In this document: in pieces, positions 1 through 11,841 of the stretch
How positions within the stretch are numbered: position 1 is the stretch's first letter
Layout of the letters: each line of letters starts with the position of its first letter
Source: Plenodomus lindquistii
Taxonomy: Eukaryota; Ascomycota; Dothideomycetes; Pleosporales; Leptosphaeriaceae
Length of the DNA stretch: 64,000 nt
Assembly: GCA_025504975.1 (NCBI GenBank)
Contig: JANUWI010000015.1
Coordinates: 1,054,001-1,118,000, forward strand
Reading direction: 5' to 3'
Notes under the pieces: generated by a model
The model's database searches: none
What the model was told of the DNA's origin: nothing
Seen by the model: the letters and a program-made list of their open reading frames with translations, nothing else
Translations under genes and position numbers: made by a program

Positions 1-340
1 GCCCCAGGTACGCCTTGAGGACCTTGAAGTGCTCGGACATGGTCTCCTCGAGCGCCCGCAGCTTGCTGCTGTTCATGCCGGCATCGCTGAGACTCGAGGC
101 GTAGAGGCCTGTGCCGTCGCTCGACCGTCCGACAGAGCTGGGTGGAGAGGGGTTGCCGTTGCCTGCCGGGCGCATGCCATTGAGCATGCCTCCATCGGGA
201 TTGCTAGGGCCGTATGTGTTGGGTGGGATGGTGGGCGAGTATGGATTGTCGCCGGCAATGTTGCGGTAGCCTGTGATGGGGGACCATTCTTGGCTGGCCG
301 TGGAGACGGGCGACAGCGTGCCATTGCGCGTGTTCATCAT
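1..340 (-). CDS. SPA2-like polarity scaffold, N-terminal fragment
   Basis: This is the first part of a minus-strand gene that runs off the left edge of the window. Two consecutive ATG codons (335-340) open a frame that stays open to base 2, about 113 codons. The start MMNTRNGTLSPVSTASQEW, a Pro/Ser/Gly-rich stretch with SNPDGG and NPSPPSSVGRSSDGTGLY, then LRALEETMSEHFKVLKAYL resembles the N-terminus of fungal Spa2/SpaA proteins just before their GIT/SHD repeats. Those proteins sit at hyphal tips as polarisome scaffolds that bind formin and MAP-kinase components. The assignment rests on remembered N-terminal similarity; the diagnostic SHD repeats lie outside the window, so another tip-growth scaffold cannot be excluded. 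Confidence 0.55.
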   Translation of the reverse strand, partial: MMNTRNGTLSPVSTASQEWSPITGYRNIAGDNPYSPTIPPNTYGPSNPDGGMLNGMRPAGNGNPSPPSSVGRSSDGTGLYASSLSDAGMNSSKLRALEETMSEHFKVLKAYLG

Positions 341-1315
341 GTGTTTGGGGGGGGTGTTGATCGCGTTTCACCAGTCAGCAGGCGGGCCGCTGCTGTACTG
401 CTAGTCTCGTATTGTGTCTCGTATCGGAGTTAGGGGATATGGTGCAGCCGTGGGTGAAGGGCAGCTGCGCCAGAACAGAGCAAACACGGCCTGCACGCGG
501 TCGAGGGCGGGACGGGGCAGAGTCAAGCGCGGGTGCGAGTGCAAGGACTCGAGACGTGGTAGTGGCAGGCGTCGACGGCGGTGAAGGAACAACAGCAACA
601 AAGAGCGTGGGCAGGGCGGGACAATGCTAAGGGAGCGTGGGCGCAGCAGCTGGGAAGCGTCTATCGAAAGAGCCCACAGTGCAGCAGCGAATGTGCAGTG
701 TATGTAGGTTGCACGGATCACCGGGACCAAGAGGGCTTTTGAGGCTGCTCCCGCCAGAGTCGGTGATGCCCCCTTTCGCTCGAGCTTGGCCTGGAGAGCG
801 TTGGCGGATCGAAGCGCTAACTCAGCCGGGCAGCGAATGAGACGGGCCCAGTCCACGCAAGTGCATGCCGCGAACGCTCACAATGTGGACCGCCCTGGGG
901 ACTGCTAGAGAATGCGCGGCTGTTGGCTGCGCGGCGACTGCAAAGAGTTCTGGCTACACGGCGCGACACATGTCACATGTCGTGGTGACGGCGGTGGTGG
1001 TGGTGGCCAGCCGCCGTGGGACCAGACCAGCTCGTTGCATTCGGCATCCAACTCTACAGCAAATTGGCAGCGGCGACCCCTGCATGTTCGAGACTCAGAC
1101 GACGCCCTGCTCCAACGGCCGAGGGCGATCCTTGCGGGCAAAGTGGGGACGGCTTCACTTGTTGCATAATCTGACAATCTCGATTGCCATGAGAACATTA
1201 TGTATGTATGTATGTATGTATGTGTGTATGTAGAGTAGAATGCTAGCATGTGTAATGCAGGTGCGACCGATTGCACTCATGTCTATACCAGCCATGCAAC
1301 ACGACCAGCCGCCAT
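341..1315. other. Intergenic region between SPA2-like gene and yng2
   Basis: It holds the 5' side of the SPA2-like gene and the 3' side of yng2. The short open frames on both strands overlap one another, lack splice support and look non-coding. A tetranucleotide microsatellite lies at 1199-1232. I see no RNA gene. Confidence 0.6.
1199..1232. repeat. (TATG)n microsatellite
   Basis: About eight tandem copies of TATG with one TGTG variant lie roughly 85 bp beyond the stop codon of yng2. It is a simple-sequence tract that could be length-polymorphic between strains; no function is visible. Confidence 0.9.
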
Positions 1316-2646
1316 CTATCGAGCCCGCTTGATCTTGGATGGAGGCTGCTTTCGACAATCAGGACACAGCCAGTCGCCCAGAGGCTCCTCCTTGATCCCC
1401 ACACATTCCCAGTGAAACCATTGATACTGGCAATTGTCATTGTCGCAAGCCACCATATCACCAAAGCTGACGCGTTGGCACGTGCAATACTTCGTGTCGT
1501 CCGACTCGTCTTCATCTGCATCACCGCCTCCCACACCCGACATGTCTTCATCTTCCGTGCCAGCCTCACTGGCTACACTCTCATCGTCCGCTGTCGTCGA
1601 AGGCGAAGCTCTCGATCCACCCTTTCGGCGCTTCTTGTTCAACGGAGCCTTGGCAGTCAGGGCAGCTTTGCGCAGAGGTTGCTGTGGTTTCGCCTTCTTG
1701 ACCGTCAGGGCATGCTTCGGTGGCCTTGGGCCCACACTGCCAGAACGTGAACCCGGTGTTGATGGTTTGGGCGTTCCTGGGCCCACGGAGCCCTGCCTCC
1801 CGAGATTTGACCCCGCTGTTGGTAGAGGGCCAATGCTTCCAGCTGGTCGGCGGCGTTTCGAGTCACTTCCTGCAGACGATTCTCTTTCTTGACGCGCATT
1901 TGCCTGTATCGCACTTTGCGCATTCGTAAGTCTCTGCTGGTTTAACAATGCTTGCGTCTGCATATTTTGCAAAGACGGGTTCAGTCTGGAGTTGAGATTC
2001 GCGCCTGTTGCATTGGTGATGCGTGCAATAGCTGCTGCCTGTGCAAGGTTGGGAGCACCACCACCATGATTGCCGGATACGGGGACGAGAGGAGTGTTGG
2101 CGCCTGTATTCGTCATGGAGGATGGTGGCACCAGATTACCGGGTGATTCTCTCAGCAGGGAGGGCATCTGAGGGTCACTCGGTATCGATCCATCACTCTG
2201 CAAGTCCCGCAGCTTGATGTCGAGGCGCTTCACATGGCGGTCCAACTATTTTCATGTTAGTGATTTGACATTATCAGAGTTTTACTTGAACATACCAGGG
2301 AAGCAGCCTTCTCAACGAGGCCAATTTTTTCTTCTTGCAAGATCTGTGCCTTTTCGTAGTTGGTCAAGATGACCTTGGAGTACGGATCTTCCTTCGGGTT
2401 CTGGACCAGGCTGCCATTCAACTTGATGAACTTTTGCAAACTATTGTCGCGTTGTTGGATTGCGGATCTTAGTTCCTGAATTTGCGCGTCCTTGGCTTGC
2501 ACTTCTTCGTACAAATGAGTAATTTCTGCAGGGAGATTGGCGACTGTCAAATGTTATCTATAGCCCTACCGACATTCCTCAGAATCAATATTACCATCGT
2601 GTATAAACTGCTCCAATACCGTCGCTGCGTCCTCTGCAATCGCCAT
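1316..2646 (-). CDS. yng2: ING-family PHD-finger protein, NuA4 subunit Yng2
   Basis: Three exons (2646-2595, 2543-2296, 2245-1316; introns of 51 and 50 nt, GT-AG) encode 409 aa. The N-terminus, with EQFIHDVANLPAEITHLYEE followed by a helical stretch to about residue 120, is the ING domain that anchors these proteins in acetyltransferase or deacetylase complexes. A Ser/Pro/Gly-rich linker follows. The C-terminus carries the Cys4-His-Cys3 PHD finger (YCTCQRVSFGDMVACDN, WFHWECVG, WLCPDC), which in this family reads H3K4me3. The EQF-HDVANLPAEI start matches Yng2 of NuA4 better than Pho23 or Yng1. Exon 3 begins in the middle of the helical region, so splicing is essential for the ING domain. The gene is divergent from a histone deacetylase gene with 463 bp between start codons. 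Confidence 0.92.
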
Positions 2647-3109
2647 AGCTACTACAGCGCGTAATGTGCACTGTCTCCAGTCACAGCAGACAAGTGAGGT
2701 GCTAGCGGTCACAGCAACGTGGGTTATGAGCGTCGGACGAGTGAGTGATGGTCCTTCACGTTTTTCGCCCTGGTAGTGTTGATGAACGAAGGTCGGTTGT
2801 GCTTGCGACGTTGCTGACAGCTGACGGCACTAGGATGGAAACAGTGGGTGTCGTTCTGGTGAAGGCGCTTTGCGCAAACTTGTGGACGATGGCAACTGCG
2901 CTATACGGTGTCGACAACTGATCCCTTGCTCTTTTCCGATGTTTACCGTCCGAATGATGGCCCACTACACCCGGTTATTCAGTAGCAATAGCGCAGCATT
3001 AATAACACATAGCATGTATGTTGCAGGCGACTCTTAGTAGCACTAATTGACGCGCAACCTTGGAACTAGTTTAGCGTTTGAGATCACGTGTCAGGGCGAA
3101 TTCGCAGCC
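2647..3109. promoter_or_regulatory. Bidirectional promoter region, yng2 / deacetylase
   Basis: These 463 bp separate the start codons of two divergent chromatin genes, one belonging to an acetyltransferase complex and one encoding a deacetylase. No coding frame of note is present. I did not identify specific factor sites; calling it a shared promoter is inferred from geometry. Confidence 0.5.
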
Positions 3110-5482
3110 ATGCAGCCCGCTTTCTACCAATCAGACAAAGATGCGGCCATCGCTACATCCAGCGCTGCACGGCGAGACTCTTGCGTACATGACGTGAACA
3201 AAGCAAGAGATAGCATTGGGAGCCACAGAACTGAACTACCAGCCACTGATATTGCTGCAAGAGGGTCTAAGTCACAACAGCGCAGTGCGCACACTCGAGG
3301 AGTCGCCAAGGTTATTGCGCGCAAGAGAAAGCAGCCATCATTCGAATAGATTTCGACTGGCAAGGACGAGGAGGAAGATTTCATTGATAACAGCGAGGAA
3401 GACACCCCAATTTTCCGCGTATTGAGCGAAGAATTCGACGAACCTAGTGCGAGAAAGTCGGGTCCTTTGCAGCGCGATCCGTCCGTTCCAAGCAAGCGGG
3501 CGGCCAGGCTGGCCAGACGAGAAAAGTCGCGCCTTGAGAATATTGTCTTGTCGTCTGAACACGGTACAATAGCACCCTGCGAGGAAAAAGACGTGAACCA
3601 CATTGCCACGGCCTCACACCGAAAGCTCTGCCCTCGAGTGGCATCGCCCGGTTCACAATCTCAACCGCAGCAACATTGTCAATATAGTGATAAGGAAAGA
3701 ACGGCCGCTACAGAGAACTTCAACCTAAGTCCATCGCCGAACGATCTGAACAGTAGATCCTCCTTGGCATCTAAACGAATCGCCTCGCAAACTCAGCAGC
3801 CTGCAACAACCGTCGCTCACGGTAAGGGACGTGTCTACGAAAGATCCAGATTGTCTGCGAAGGTAAGTCAACACCTACGACAATCACCTGAACCACTCAG
3901 AAGACCTAGAATGCACGCTCATAAGTCGTAGTGTATTCCTGTGCAGCATCTGAGCAACATGCGAGAATCAGGCTACGGCCCGCCGAATGGGGCGGCCAGC
4001 AACATCGTCGAGGAATACCTATCACCAAGTGAAGGCTATGTTGAAGACTATCAGTCCTTCAAAGCGCTTACAGAGGTGGAGAAGCAGAACGTTATCGCTC
4101 GCGAAGCAGAAGAGAATGGCTTAGAGCGGCCCAGAGGCTGGAATGTCTCTTTCCACTATAACCCACATGTAGAGTACCATCACTTTGGCAGCTCGCACCC
4201 TATGAAGCCATGGCGACTTACCCTGACGAAGCAATTGGTACTTTCTTACGGTCTCGAATACACCATGGATCTCTACCAGCCAAGACCGGCGAACTTTAAC
4301 GAACTCGCCATCTTCCACGACCGCGATTACCTATCATATCTCAGCAAGATCACACCTCAAAACGCACAGGCCGAGGATTCCCAGTACATATCTTATGGTT
4401 TCGGTGGCGAGTCGAACGACTGTCCAGTATTTGACGGTCTCTGGAATTACGTGTCGCTCTACACCGGGGCTTCTATGAGTGCAGCTTGGAATCTGCTCAA
4501 CAAGCAATCTGACATCGCCATCAACTGGTCCGGTGGTCTGCATCATGCCAAGAAGAATCTCGCATCTGGCTTCTGCTATGTCAATGATATCGTCATTGCT
4601 ATTCAGCTTCTGCTCACGCAACATCAACGTGTCCTGTACATTGACATTGATGTCCATCATGGAGACGGTGTGGAACAAGCTTTTGAGTCTACCGATCGCG
4701 TCTTCACGCTGTCGTACCACAAGTACGGGATTGACAGGCACGGATATCCCTTCTTTCCTGGCACAGGCAACATCAACGAGATGGGGCCGACCGATCCTGC
4801 TAATCGCGGCAAAGCGCACAGCCTGAACTTACCAATTGATGATGGTATTGACGACGAACAGTACAAGTGGTTATTCAAGACGGTCACGGGTGCTGTCATC
4901 GACAAGTACAACCCCGAAGCCATTGTCTTACAGTCTGGCGCGGACTCCCTGGGTGGTGACCGTCTCGGCAGGTTCAATCTCAACATCAAAGCCCACGGCT
5001 ACTGCATTGAAACCGTCAAAGGCTATGGTCGCCCGTTACTCCTGATCGGAGGTGGTGGATATACACCCCGCAACGTGGCACGAACCTGGTGTCACGAGAC
5101 GTCTGTATGTGTTGGCGCTGAGCTCCATAACCAACTTCCAAGCCACATTCCTTATATCCAGGCCTTCCAAGGCGCAGAGAATGGTGATGGAATATTATAC
5201 CCAGACCTACACAACACAAAGCGCCACGAGAATCTCAATTCGGACGCCAAGTTGCAGAAGCTGCTTGAGCAGGCCATGGAAAACCTGCGATATCTCGAAG
5301 GTGCACCGAGTGTTGTCTGCAATACAAAGGGCATCAGTGAGGAGGAGATAATGCGCGTCCGTGAGATGGTGGAGCAAGAATTGGAAGATGAGGAACAAGA
5401 TCGACACAACCTGAATGTCGAGAACAACAGGCGTAGACGCGAAAGAAACATTGGTGGTCGAGGCGAGCGAGGGCTCAGATAG
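3110..5482 (+). CDS. hos2: Class I histone deacetylase, Hos2/HosA type, with N-terminal extension
   Basis: The deacetylase core lies in one exon from 3947: KPWRLTLTKQLVLSYGL, the active-site block HHAKKN..SGFCYVND, zinc-ligand motifs DIDVHHGDG and GADSLGGDRLG, and GGGGYTPRN with the catalytic Tyr. The first of these is typical of Hos2 (the Set3C deacetylase, HDAC3-like) rather than Rpd3. Starting at ATG 3959 gives 507 aa, the usual family length. However, a GTAAGT intron (3863-3946) joins this exon in frame to about 170 upstream codons (3350-3862) rich in Ser, Arg and acidic clusters. A further possible intron (3194-3349, donor GTGAAC, acceptor TAG) links them to ATG 3110, giving 710 aa. Without that intron an in-frame TAG (3347-3349) interrupts the frame. 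The core call is firm; the extension is inferred. Confidence 0.9.
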
Positions 5483-6548
5483 TTTGCATGGCTGCTCGAA
5501 CATTGAATCACTCTCCAAGATAAGTATCAAGACGTTATTTATGGTCAGCAAGGCGTTTGGGTCCGGAGTTGGCGTTGTAGAGTATCAATTTGGACAATGC
5601 TCATTGCAATAGTACTTCATCGAGATGTCAATTCCTTGAATCAAGCGCAAACTCTTAGCAGCAGCTTCAGATCGTTACCTACTAATCAGAATAGGAGCAG
5701 CGTTCATCGTCATCTGACATGTCCGCTCCGCTCCGTCATCCCCGTAATCAAAGTCCGCGGACCTGCGCTGTCCACGGAACGCGCCCCGCGTCTCTCGCAG
5801 CCAGTCAGAACGCTGGATGTCTAAACAGTGGCAAGCTACTAGAAAGCTCAACATCACACTGGTTCGATTGACCGGTAAAGGCATGCAATTTCAACTGATG
5901 ATACAGACTTTCTGCTAACATGCTGGGCTTGTGAAGTGCTTTTCCGCTGCACAAGCTCACTCTGTGGCTCAGTCACATTGTGCCTGAGGAGGAGGCGTTG
6001 GCCGCTAACGCTGTGATGACAAAGCCGTCTGGGCGCCTTGCAGCGATGACTCAGAATCTACGAATAAGGCACAAGTAACATGTTCGCCTCTGGCATCCAG
6101 GGACAGCCTACAGGTGGAGATTGAGGATGACACTTTATCAAATGGTCCGGATCTGTGCATGACGATGAGCCCGGTTTTAATCGGATGTAAGACTGTAAGA
6201 CGACCCGCACGTCCAAGTCCCCACGCGAACACAGTCCATCTTACCTGCGCTCTACTATGCGTGCTGACCATTTTCCAGCCTTTTCACTCCTGCGTCTTGA
6301 TTCTCTTGTGGAACGATTAAGAGGCTAACCTTGGTCTAAGCCCGCTGACCCTGTTCGCGCCTAGCTGTTGCGGTCTCTCAACAAGTGTGAGCATCGGTGC
6401 TCCATCATTGCCCTTCCCCGACATCGACCAGGGTCCTTCGGTGTGAAGGCAGGCCCACGCCCCCAGCTTGACGCCGGGCTTCCTGCCAAATAATTTGCTG
6501 CTGACTCAACATCCTCTCGAGTGTCTTGTAGGCTGCTTTCTTCACACA
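5483..6548. other. Intergenic, no gene seen
   Basis: About 1.07 kb between the 3' end of the deacetylase gene and the Zn2Cys6 factor. Short frames on both strands lack conserved content or splice signals. Presumably it holds the 3' UTR and the promoter of the downstream regulator. Confidence 0.6.
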
Positions 6549-9394
6549 ATGTCGGAAGAAAACTCGCCCCAACCCGCCAGTTCGCCAGACCGCCTGCAGC
6601 GATCAAATAGCGGGCCAGTCTCAGCGGCCAACGGTGGTCCTTCTTTGAACCCTAGATCTTGCGTCACTTGCCGTCGGAGAAAAGTAAAGTGCGACAAGAA
6701 AAACCCATGCTCGAATTGTGTGCGTGCAAAGATCGATTGTGTGTTTCCAGGGCCTGGTCGCGCGCCGCGCAAGAGCAGGAAGCCACCAGATGCGGAGTTG
6801 TTGATTCGCTTGCGACGGCTGGAGGGTGTCGTGTCAAGCTTGAATGCGCAGGTCGAGGAACACGAGCAGGGAGCTGCAGAACGGGACAAGGAACGACCGA
6901 TTAGTACAGGTGCAGAGGTTTGTCCAAATACGAACAGGAAACCGAGTGCCGCGGTGGACAGTGTTGAGGGTCTGGAGAATCGCTTTGGCCGGCTAGTGGT
7001 AGAGAAGGGTCGGAGTCGATATATCAACAACAGCTTCTGGGCGAGCTTGGATAATGAAGTACGGACAACCAAGCTCAAGTTTGAAAGAAAGACTTCTCTA
7101 ACGGAAACAGGTTGAAGATCTCAAAGCCATCTTGATCGAGCCTTCAGACGACGAGGATGACGCATACTCGCCCAACTCCTCCTCTGCGTCGCAATCACAA
7201 GGCTTCGTTTTCGGATATAGCTCGATCAGCGTGGATATGCAGCAGTTACATCCTCCAGAACGCCGAGCGCGCGAATTCTGGGAAGTGTTTAAGGAGAATG
7301 TTGACCCGCTAGTCAAGGTGCTGCACATACCAACATTTGAGCCCACATTCGACGAAGCTGCGAAACATCTCAAGAAAGTCAACAAGAGCCTGGAGCCACT
7401 GCTATTTGTCATATATTATGGCGCGGTCACCAGCACAACAGCCGAAGAGTGTCGTGAGAGATGGGGCGAAGAGCGTGAAACGCTGCTAAGCCGCTATCGA
7501 TTCGGCATAGAACAAGGGCTTGCTCGGGCAAACTTTCTGTACTGCGAGGAAATGGTAGTGTTGCAGGCACTCGTTGTTTTTCTGATCCTGCATCGAAGAA
7601 ACGACGATGCGCGCAAGATCTGGACTTTGACTGGCTTGGTGGTTCGAATCGCGCAGACGCTGGGTATTCACAGGGATGGAAGCCACTTCACCCTTTCCCC
7701 ATTTGAGATCGAAATGCGACGCAGACTCTGGTGGCAGGTCTGTATTCTCGATGCAAGATCGTCGGAGGATCATGGCTGCGACCCTACGATTGGCGAAGCA
7801 ATTTTCGATACTAAGATGGTATGTCTCCTGACGTGTACGCCACTCTGGCGCTAACGTACAGTTGCAGCCTCTCAATGTTAATGACAGCGATCTTTGGCCA
7901 GGCATGATAGAACACCCCGAAGAACGTCAAGGTTTCACCGACATGACATTTTGTCTTTTGCGGTTTGAAGTTGCGAGTATATTCCGTCGCATCCTTCACG
8001 TCCCGCCAGGGCCCAACAAGTGTACAGAGTATTTTGCCGGGCTCACGATAGCAGAAAAGGAGAAATGGATCACCGACTGTCATCAAGCAATGGAGGAGAA
8101 ATACCTGCGAAACTGCGACATGACAATTCCTCTATGTTGGGTCACTGCGACAATCTCAAGGCTCATCATGAGCAAGATGTGGTTGATTGTATATCATCCA
8201 CACCAGCGCAAAGACGGAGGTAGATAGTACGAGAGAAATTTTCAGGATACTACTAATACGCTGACAGGTGCCACATTACCGCAAGAGACCAGGGATAAAC
8301 TCTTCATCACATCCCTCGAGAACATTGAATACTCTATCCTCCTCGAAACAGAAGCCAGAACGATGAAGTGGGGTTGGCTCTTCCGCACATATGTCCAGTG
8401 GCACGCCATCGCTTTCCTTCTCTCCGAGCTTTGCGTGCGCACCAAAGGCGAAGCTGTAGAGCGAGCATGGCGTGCATTAGAGACCACTGCTGGGCGATGG
8501 TGGTTTCCGCTCAGCGACGCCTCACCACAGCGCAAAGGTCAGCAGGGTTGTCTGTGGAAGCCTCTGCGAAAACTACTAGCGAAAGCGAAGGCAGCACGCG
8601 CAAAGGAAATCGCACTAGAGAGAGAGAGCCTGGCTGTCCATACCGGGCAAATGGCGTACTACTCACAGGGACTAGATCACGTACACTTATCACCACTCAC
8701 AGCTGATCAGCCAAGCTCGGCGGAATTGGATCGGTTGCTTCGACCCTCGGCACCAAGGCTGGGTGAGACGCCTACTGCGCTGCGGCCTAGTTGGCCCGAC
8801 AGCCCATCAATGGCCAATGCGCATCCACCATATTCGGATCGTGCATTCGCTGAAGTGAAGTTTGGTGTCGAAGCATCAAATCCGCAGCAGCAGCAGTACC
8901 AGCAACAACGTACAGTGTCCAACGGTAGCCGAAGTAACGGCTACGACCTTGGACAGGATCTACACGAACTTTCTACATTTGGTCTGGACAGTGTCATAGC
9001 GGACATCATGGAAAACGTTGATACCCGAGGAGATCCAATACACACCTACCCTTCCTACGAGCCATCATTCCCTCAGGTCTCTCTGCCGAACTCAGCACAA
9101 CAAGAACAACTTGCCACAGAATCAACGGCGGATCAATCCTTCCCTCCTCAGGATCGCGTCACGTTCGGCGCCGGCATATTCCAAAATTCGGGTATGGACT
9201 TCTCCACTATCCCGACTACCACTCCTGCGTTAGATACGATGGATCGACAGACAGAGAGCCCAACAATGGATAGTGGAAATATGGACTGGGCGCTTTGGGA
9301 TGACATGGTCAACCAATATGGGATCGAGGGGCAGACAGCGAATCTGGCAAACACGAATGGACCAGGACATTTGGGTATAGTGCACTGGTTTTGA
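6549..9394 (+). CDS. Zn2Cys6 transcription factor with fungal-specific TF domain
   Basis: Four exons (6549-7058, 7111-7818, 7868-8219, 8268-9394; introns of 48-52 nt) encode 898 aa. Residues 38-66 form the binuclear zinc cluster (SCVTCRRRKVKCDKKNPCSNC), followed by a basic linker and the heptad-rich segment LIRLRRLEGVVSSL that would dimerise. The middle third carries the fungal-specific transcription-factor domain (PF04082 type), including PLVKVLHIPTFEPTF, GLVVRIAQTLGIHRDG and EIEMRRRLWWQVCILD. The C-terminus is Gln/Ser-rich, ends in acidic and aromatic residues (MDWALWDDM) and may activate transcription. Such proteins bind CGG-containing sites in the nucleus. The target pathway cannot be read from the sequence; the neighbouring 2-hydroxyacid dehydrogenase and GH32 genes are candidate targets only by proximity. 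Confidence 0.9.
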
Positions 9395-10272
9395 GCTGTG
9401 TGCCTCTTTGGTAGAGATGTCGCCGTGGAGTATGTTTGATACTAATGACTTACGATGAGCATTGGATGATACCTCAAGTCGATCCACTAAGTCGATCTTA
9501 GCAAGTATGGCAAGCGGTTGCTATACCCCTTGAATCATGCAATTTGTACTGTATGAACTGTATCACCAGCATGTTTGATTTCAGTATCTATAAGTCATGG
9601 TGCAGTTACCTTACTGGCAGCAAATGTACCTGCATCGAAAATAGTGACGTGTACCCCGCTGCTAGGCCAAGCATCATGCAATCCTTCTGATCCACCGACA
9701 CTACACCACACGTGAAAGCACTCGCCTTCTCACCACCTCCCTCTGCAGTCCATACTCTTACAACGACAGCACAGAGTATCACCGAACAATGCAGCTCCGT
9801 CAGCGTTAAGCGGCGCCACGTGTTTACCCAGATCGAATTACATGGATGCGTTGATAACGCGATCCTTGTCTTCACCGCTCGCTTTCAAGTGGGCCTGTCC
9901 CGCTGCAATTCAGTTGCTATAACGCCACTATTTTTACTCTAGATTCTTTCATCAGGTGCAACGATTTACCGCTTTGTTTGCAGCCGCATATTGGATCTAG
10001 CGACCCCATCCCCCCTCCCCCGCCTAAGGTCTTATTCAGTCGCTTCTTGAGCGAGTCAAATATCCACTTGTTTGTCTAGTGATTGGTCGGACACGTGGTC
10101 GTGGCGTACCTGGTCGAGAAGAGGACCAAGAGCTATTTAACGACTGGGAAGGTCTTGTGATTGTGGAAATCGTTGTCATATTTCGTCCCCAGAGCTTTTC
10201 TCTTCCATCAAGAAATTGCCATAGTGAATCACTCTCTGCTGTATCAGCTTGCTCAACAGACATCACACGACC
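9395..10272. other. Intergenic, no gene seen
   Basis: About 880 bp between the regulator and the dehydrogenase gene. Short ORFs of up to about 90 codons on both strands show no conserved motif or intron support. Nothing else is recognised. Confidence 0.6.
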
Positions 10273-11492
10273 ATGAATTCAACGCCAACGCCCCAAGACT
10301 CCGGGCTTCCATCCCCTCCACTTGCGAAGAATACCTCACCGTTGGCGAATAGCACCAAAGTCACCTCAATTTCAAAACCGACAATTCTGCATCTTGGCGA
10401 TGATATCCGATGGAACCACGAGCTGTACGAGCATCTGAAGAGCAAGTTCAATGTGGAAAGGACGTATTCTATAGGAAGAGATGATTTCAAGGCTGCGCTT
10501 AAGGAGAAGAGATGGGGAGATTTTGTAGGCATGTATAGGCCGTTTTGGAATACAGGTGGTGAGATGGGGAACTGGGACGAAGAGTTGATGTATGTTCTCT
10601 GGTATAGTATATGAGTCCATGAATTATATCATGTGATGACTATGATACCGCGCAGACAAGTACCTGACGGTTCCGCAGATCTCTCCTCCCTAAATCTTGC
10701 AAAATCTACGCCTCCGCCGGTGCAGGTTTCGATTGGGTCGACACACGTACCCTCGCTCAGCATGGGACTATCTACTGCAATTCAGCATCTGCATGTACCG
10801 AGTCAGTAGCGGACGCTGCAATCGTACTGATCATCTCCTGCTACCGTGCAATACCCTGGTCTTTCCTCGCCGCACGCTCAGGCTCCGCCGATCAATTTCG
10901 CAACGCCAACCAGAATATTGCTGCTGTGACGCACAATCCCAACGGCAGCACGCTGGGTATCGTAGGCTTGGGGAGGATTGGCTTGAGAATCGCAGAGAAA
11001 GCAACGCGAGCATTCGAGATGAAGATTGCGTACTACGATGTTGTTCGGATGAAGGATAGGGAACAAGGTATAGGTGCGAGATGGTGCGAGACACTCGATG
11101 AACTTTTGCAAACATCCGATTGTATCCTCCTCGCTACTCCATTCAATGGCGATGTTCTCCTCAACTCAAAGGAATTTGCACGATTCAAACATGGCGCTCG
11201 TCTCGTCAATATTGCACGCGGAAAACTGATCAATGAGGATGCGCTGAATAAGGCGCTGGATGATGGCGTAGTTAGCTCAGCCGGACTGGATGTCCATGCG
11301 AACGAACCGATCGTGGATGAGCGGTTGGCAAAGAGGGAAAATGTCATGGTGCTGAGTCACACGGCGGGGGCAAGTGTGGAGAGCCATATTGGGTTTGAGC
11401 GATTAGGCATGGAGAACTTACTAGGGTGGTTAGAGAAGGGGGAAGCTGGGGTCGTGAGTCCTGTGAATCTGCAGTGGTTAGAGAGGGATTGA
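10273..11492 (+). CDS. D-isomer-specific 2-hydroxyacid dehydrogenase
   Basis: Two exons (10273-10589 and 10679-11492) with an 89-nt GTATGT intron encode 376 aa. The fold is clear: an N-terminal catalytic lobe (YRPFWNTGGEMGNWDEEL, then KIYASAGAGFDWVDT), the NAD(P)-binding Gly motif GLGRIG at about residues 202-207, and the three catalytic residues of the family: Arg286 in NIARGK, Glu315 in DVHANEP and His333 in LSHTAG. Enzymes of this family reversibly reduce 2-oxo acids such as glyoxylate, hydroxypyruvate or benzoylformate to D-2-hydroxy acids, usually in the cytosol. No transit peptide is evident. The substrate is not determined by the motifs; fungal relatives are often annotated as glyoxylate/hydroxypyruvate reductase or D-mandelate dehydrogenase. 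Confidence 0.93.
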
Positions 11493-11841
11493 GGAAGATA
11501 TTCTCTGGACTACGGGCTGAATGTAAATCAAGAATGATTGAAATGGTTCGATGCTGCGTGATGTGGAAATTCGACGAGGCATGACAGGCCTGAGATTTCC
11601 CACTCTTTCTTGAAGATCTCGTTTCCCACCACGATCATGCTCAGTCAATATCACCGTAAGCACTCTTTGTAACACAGTTGCACACAAGTAATGACAGTGA
11701 AGTTGATTCATCACATCAAATATTGCATACCGTTAATTCGTTAGCTCTAAAGCGTGTTGCTTCTTCGGATTGCCGTAACTCGCCCGTACGTATTCGTGCA
11801 CTTCTCGATAAGCCATATCGAATTGTTCAAGCGCCCTCACC
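11493..11841. other. Convergent intergenic gap
   Basis: A 349-bp gap between the convergent 3' ends of the 2-hydroxyacid dehydrogenase and GH32 genes, presumably holding both 3' UTRs and poly(A) sites. No gene seen. Confidence 0.6.
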
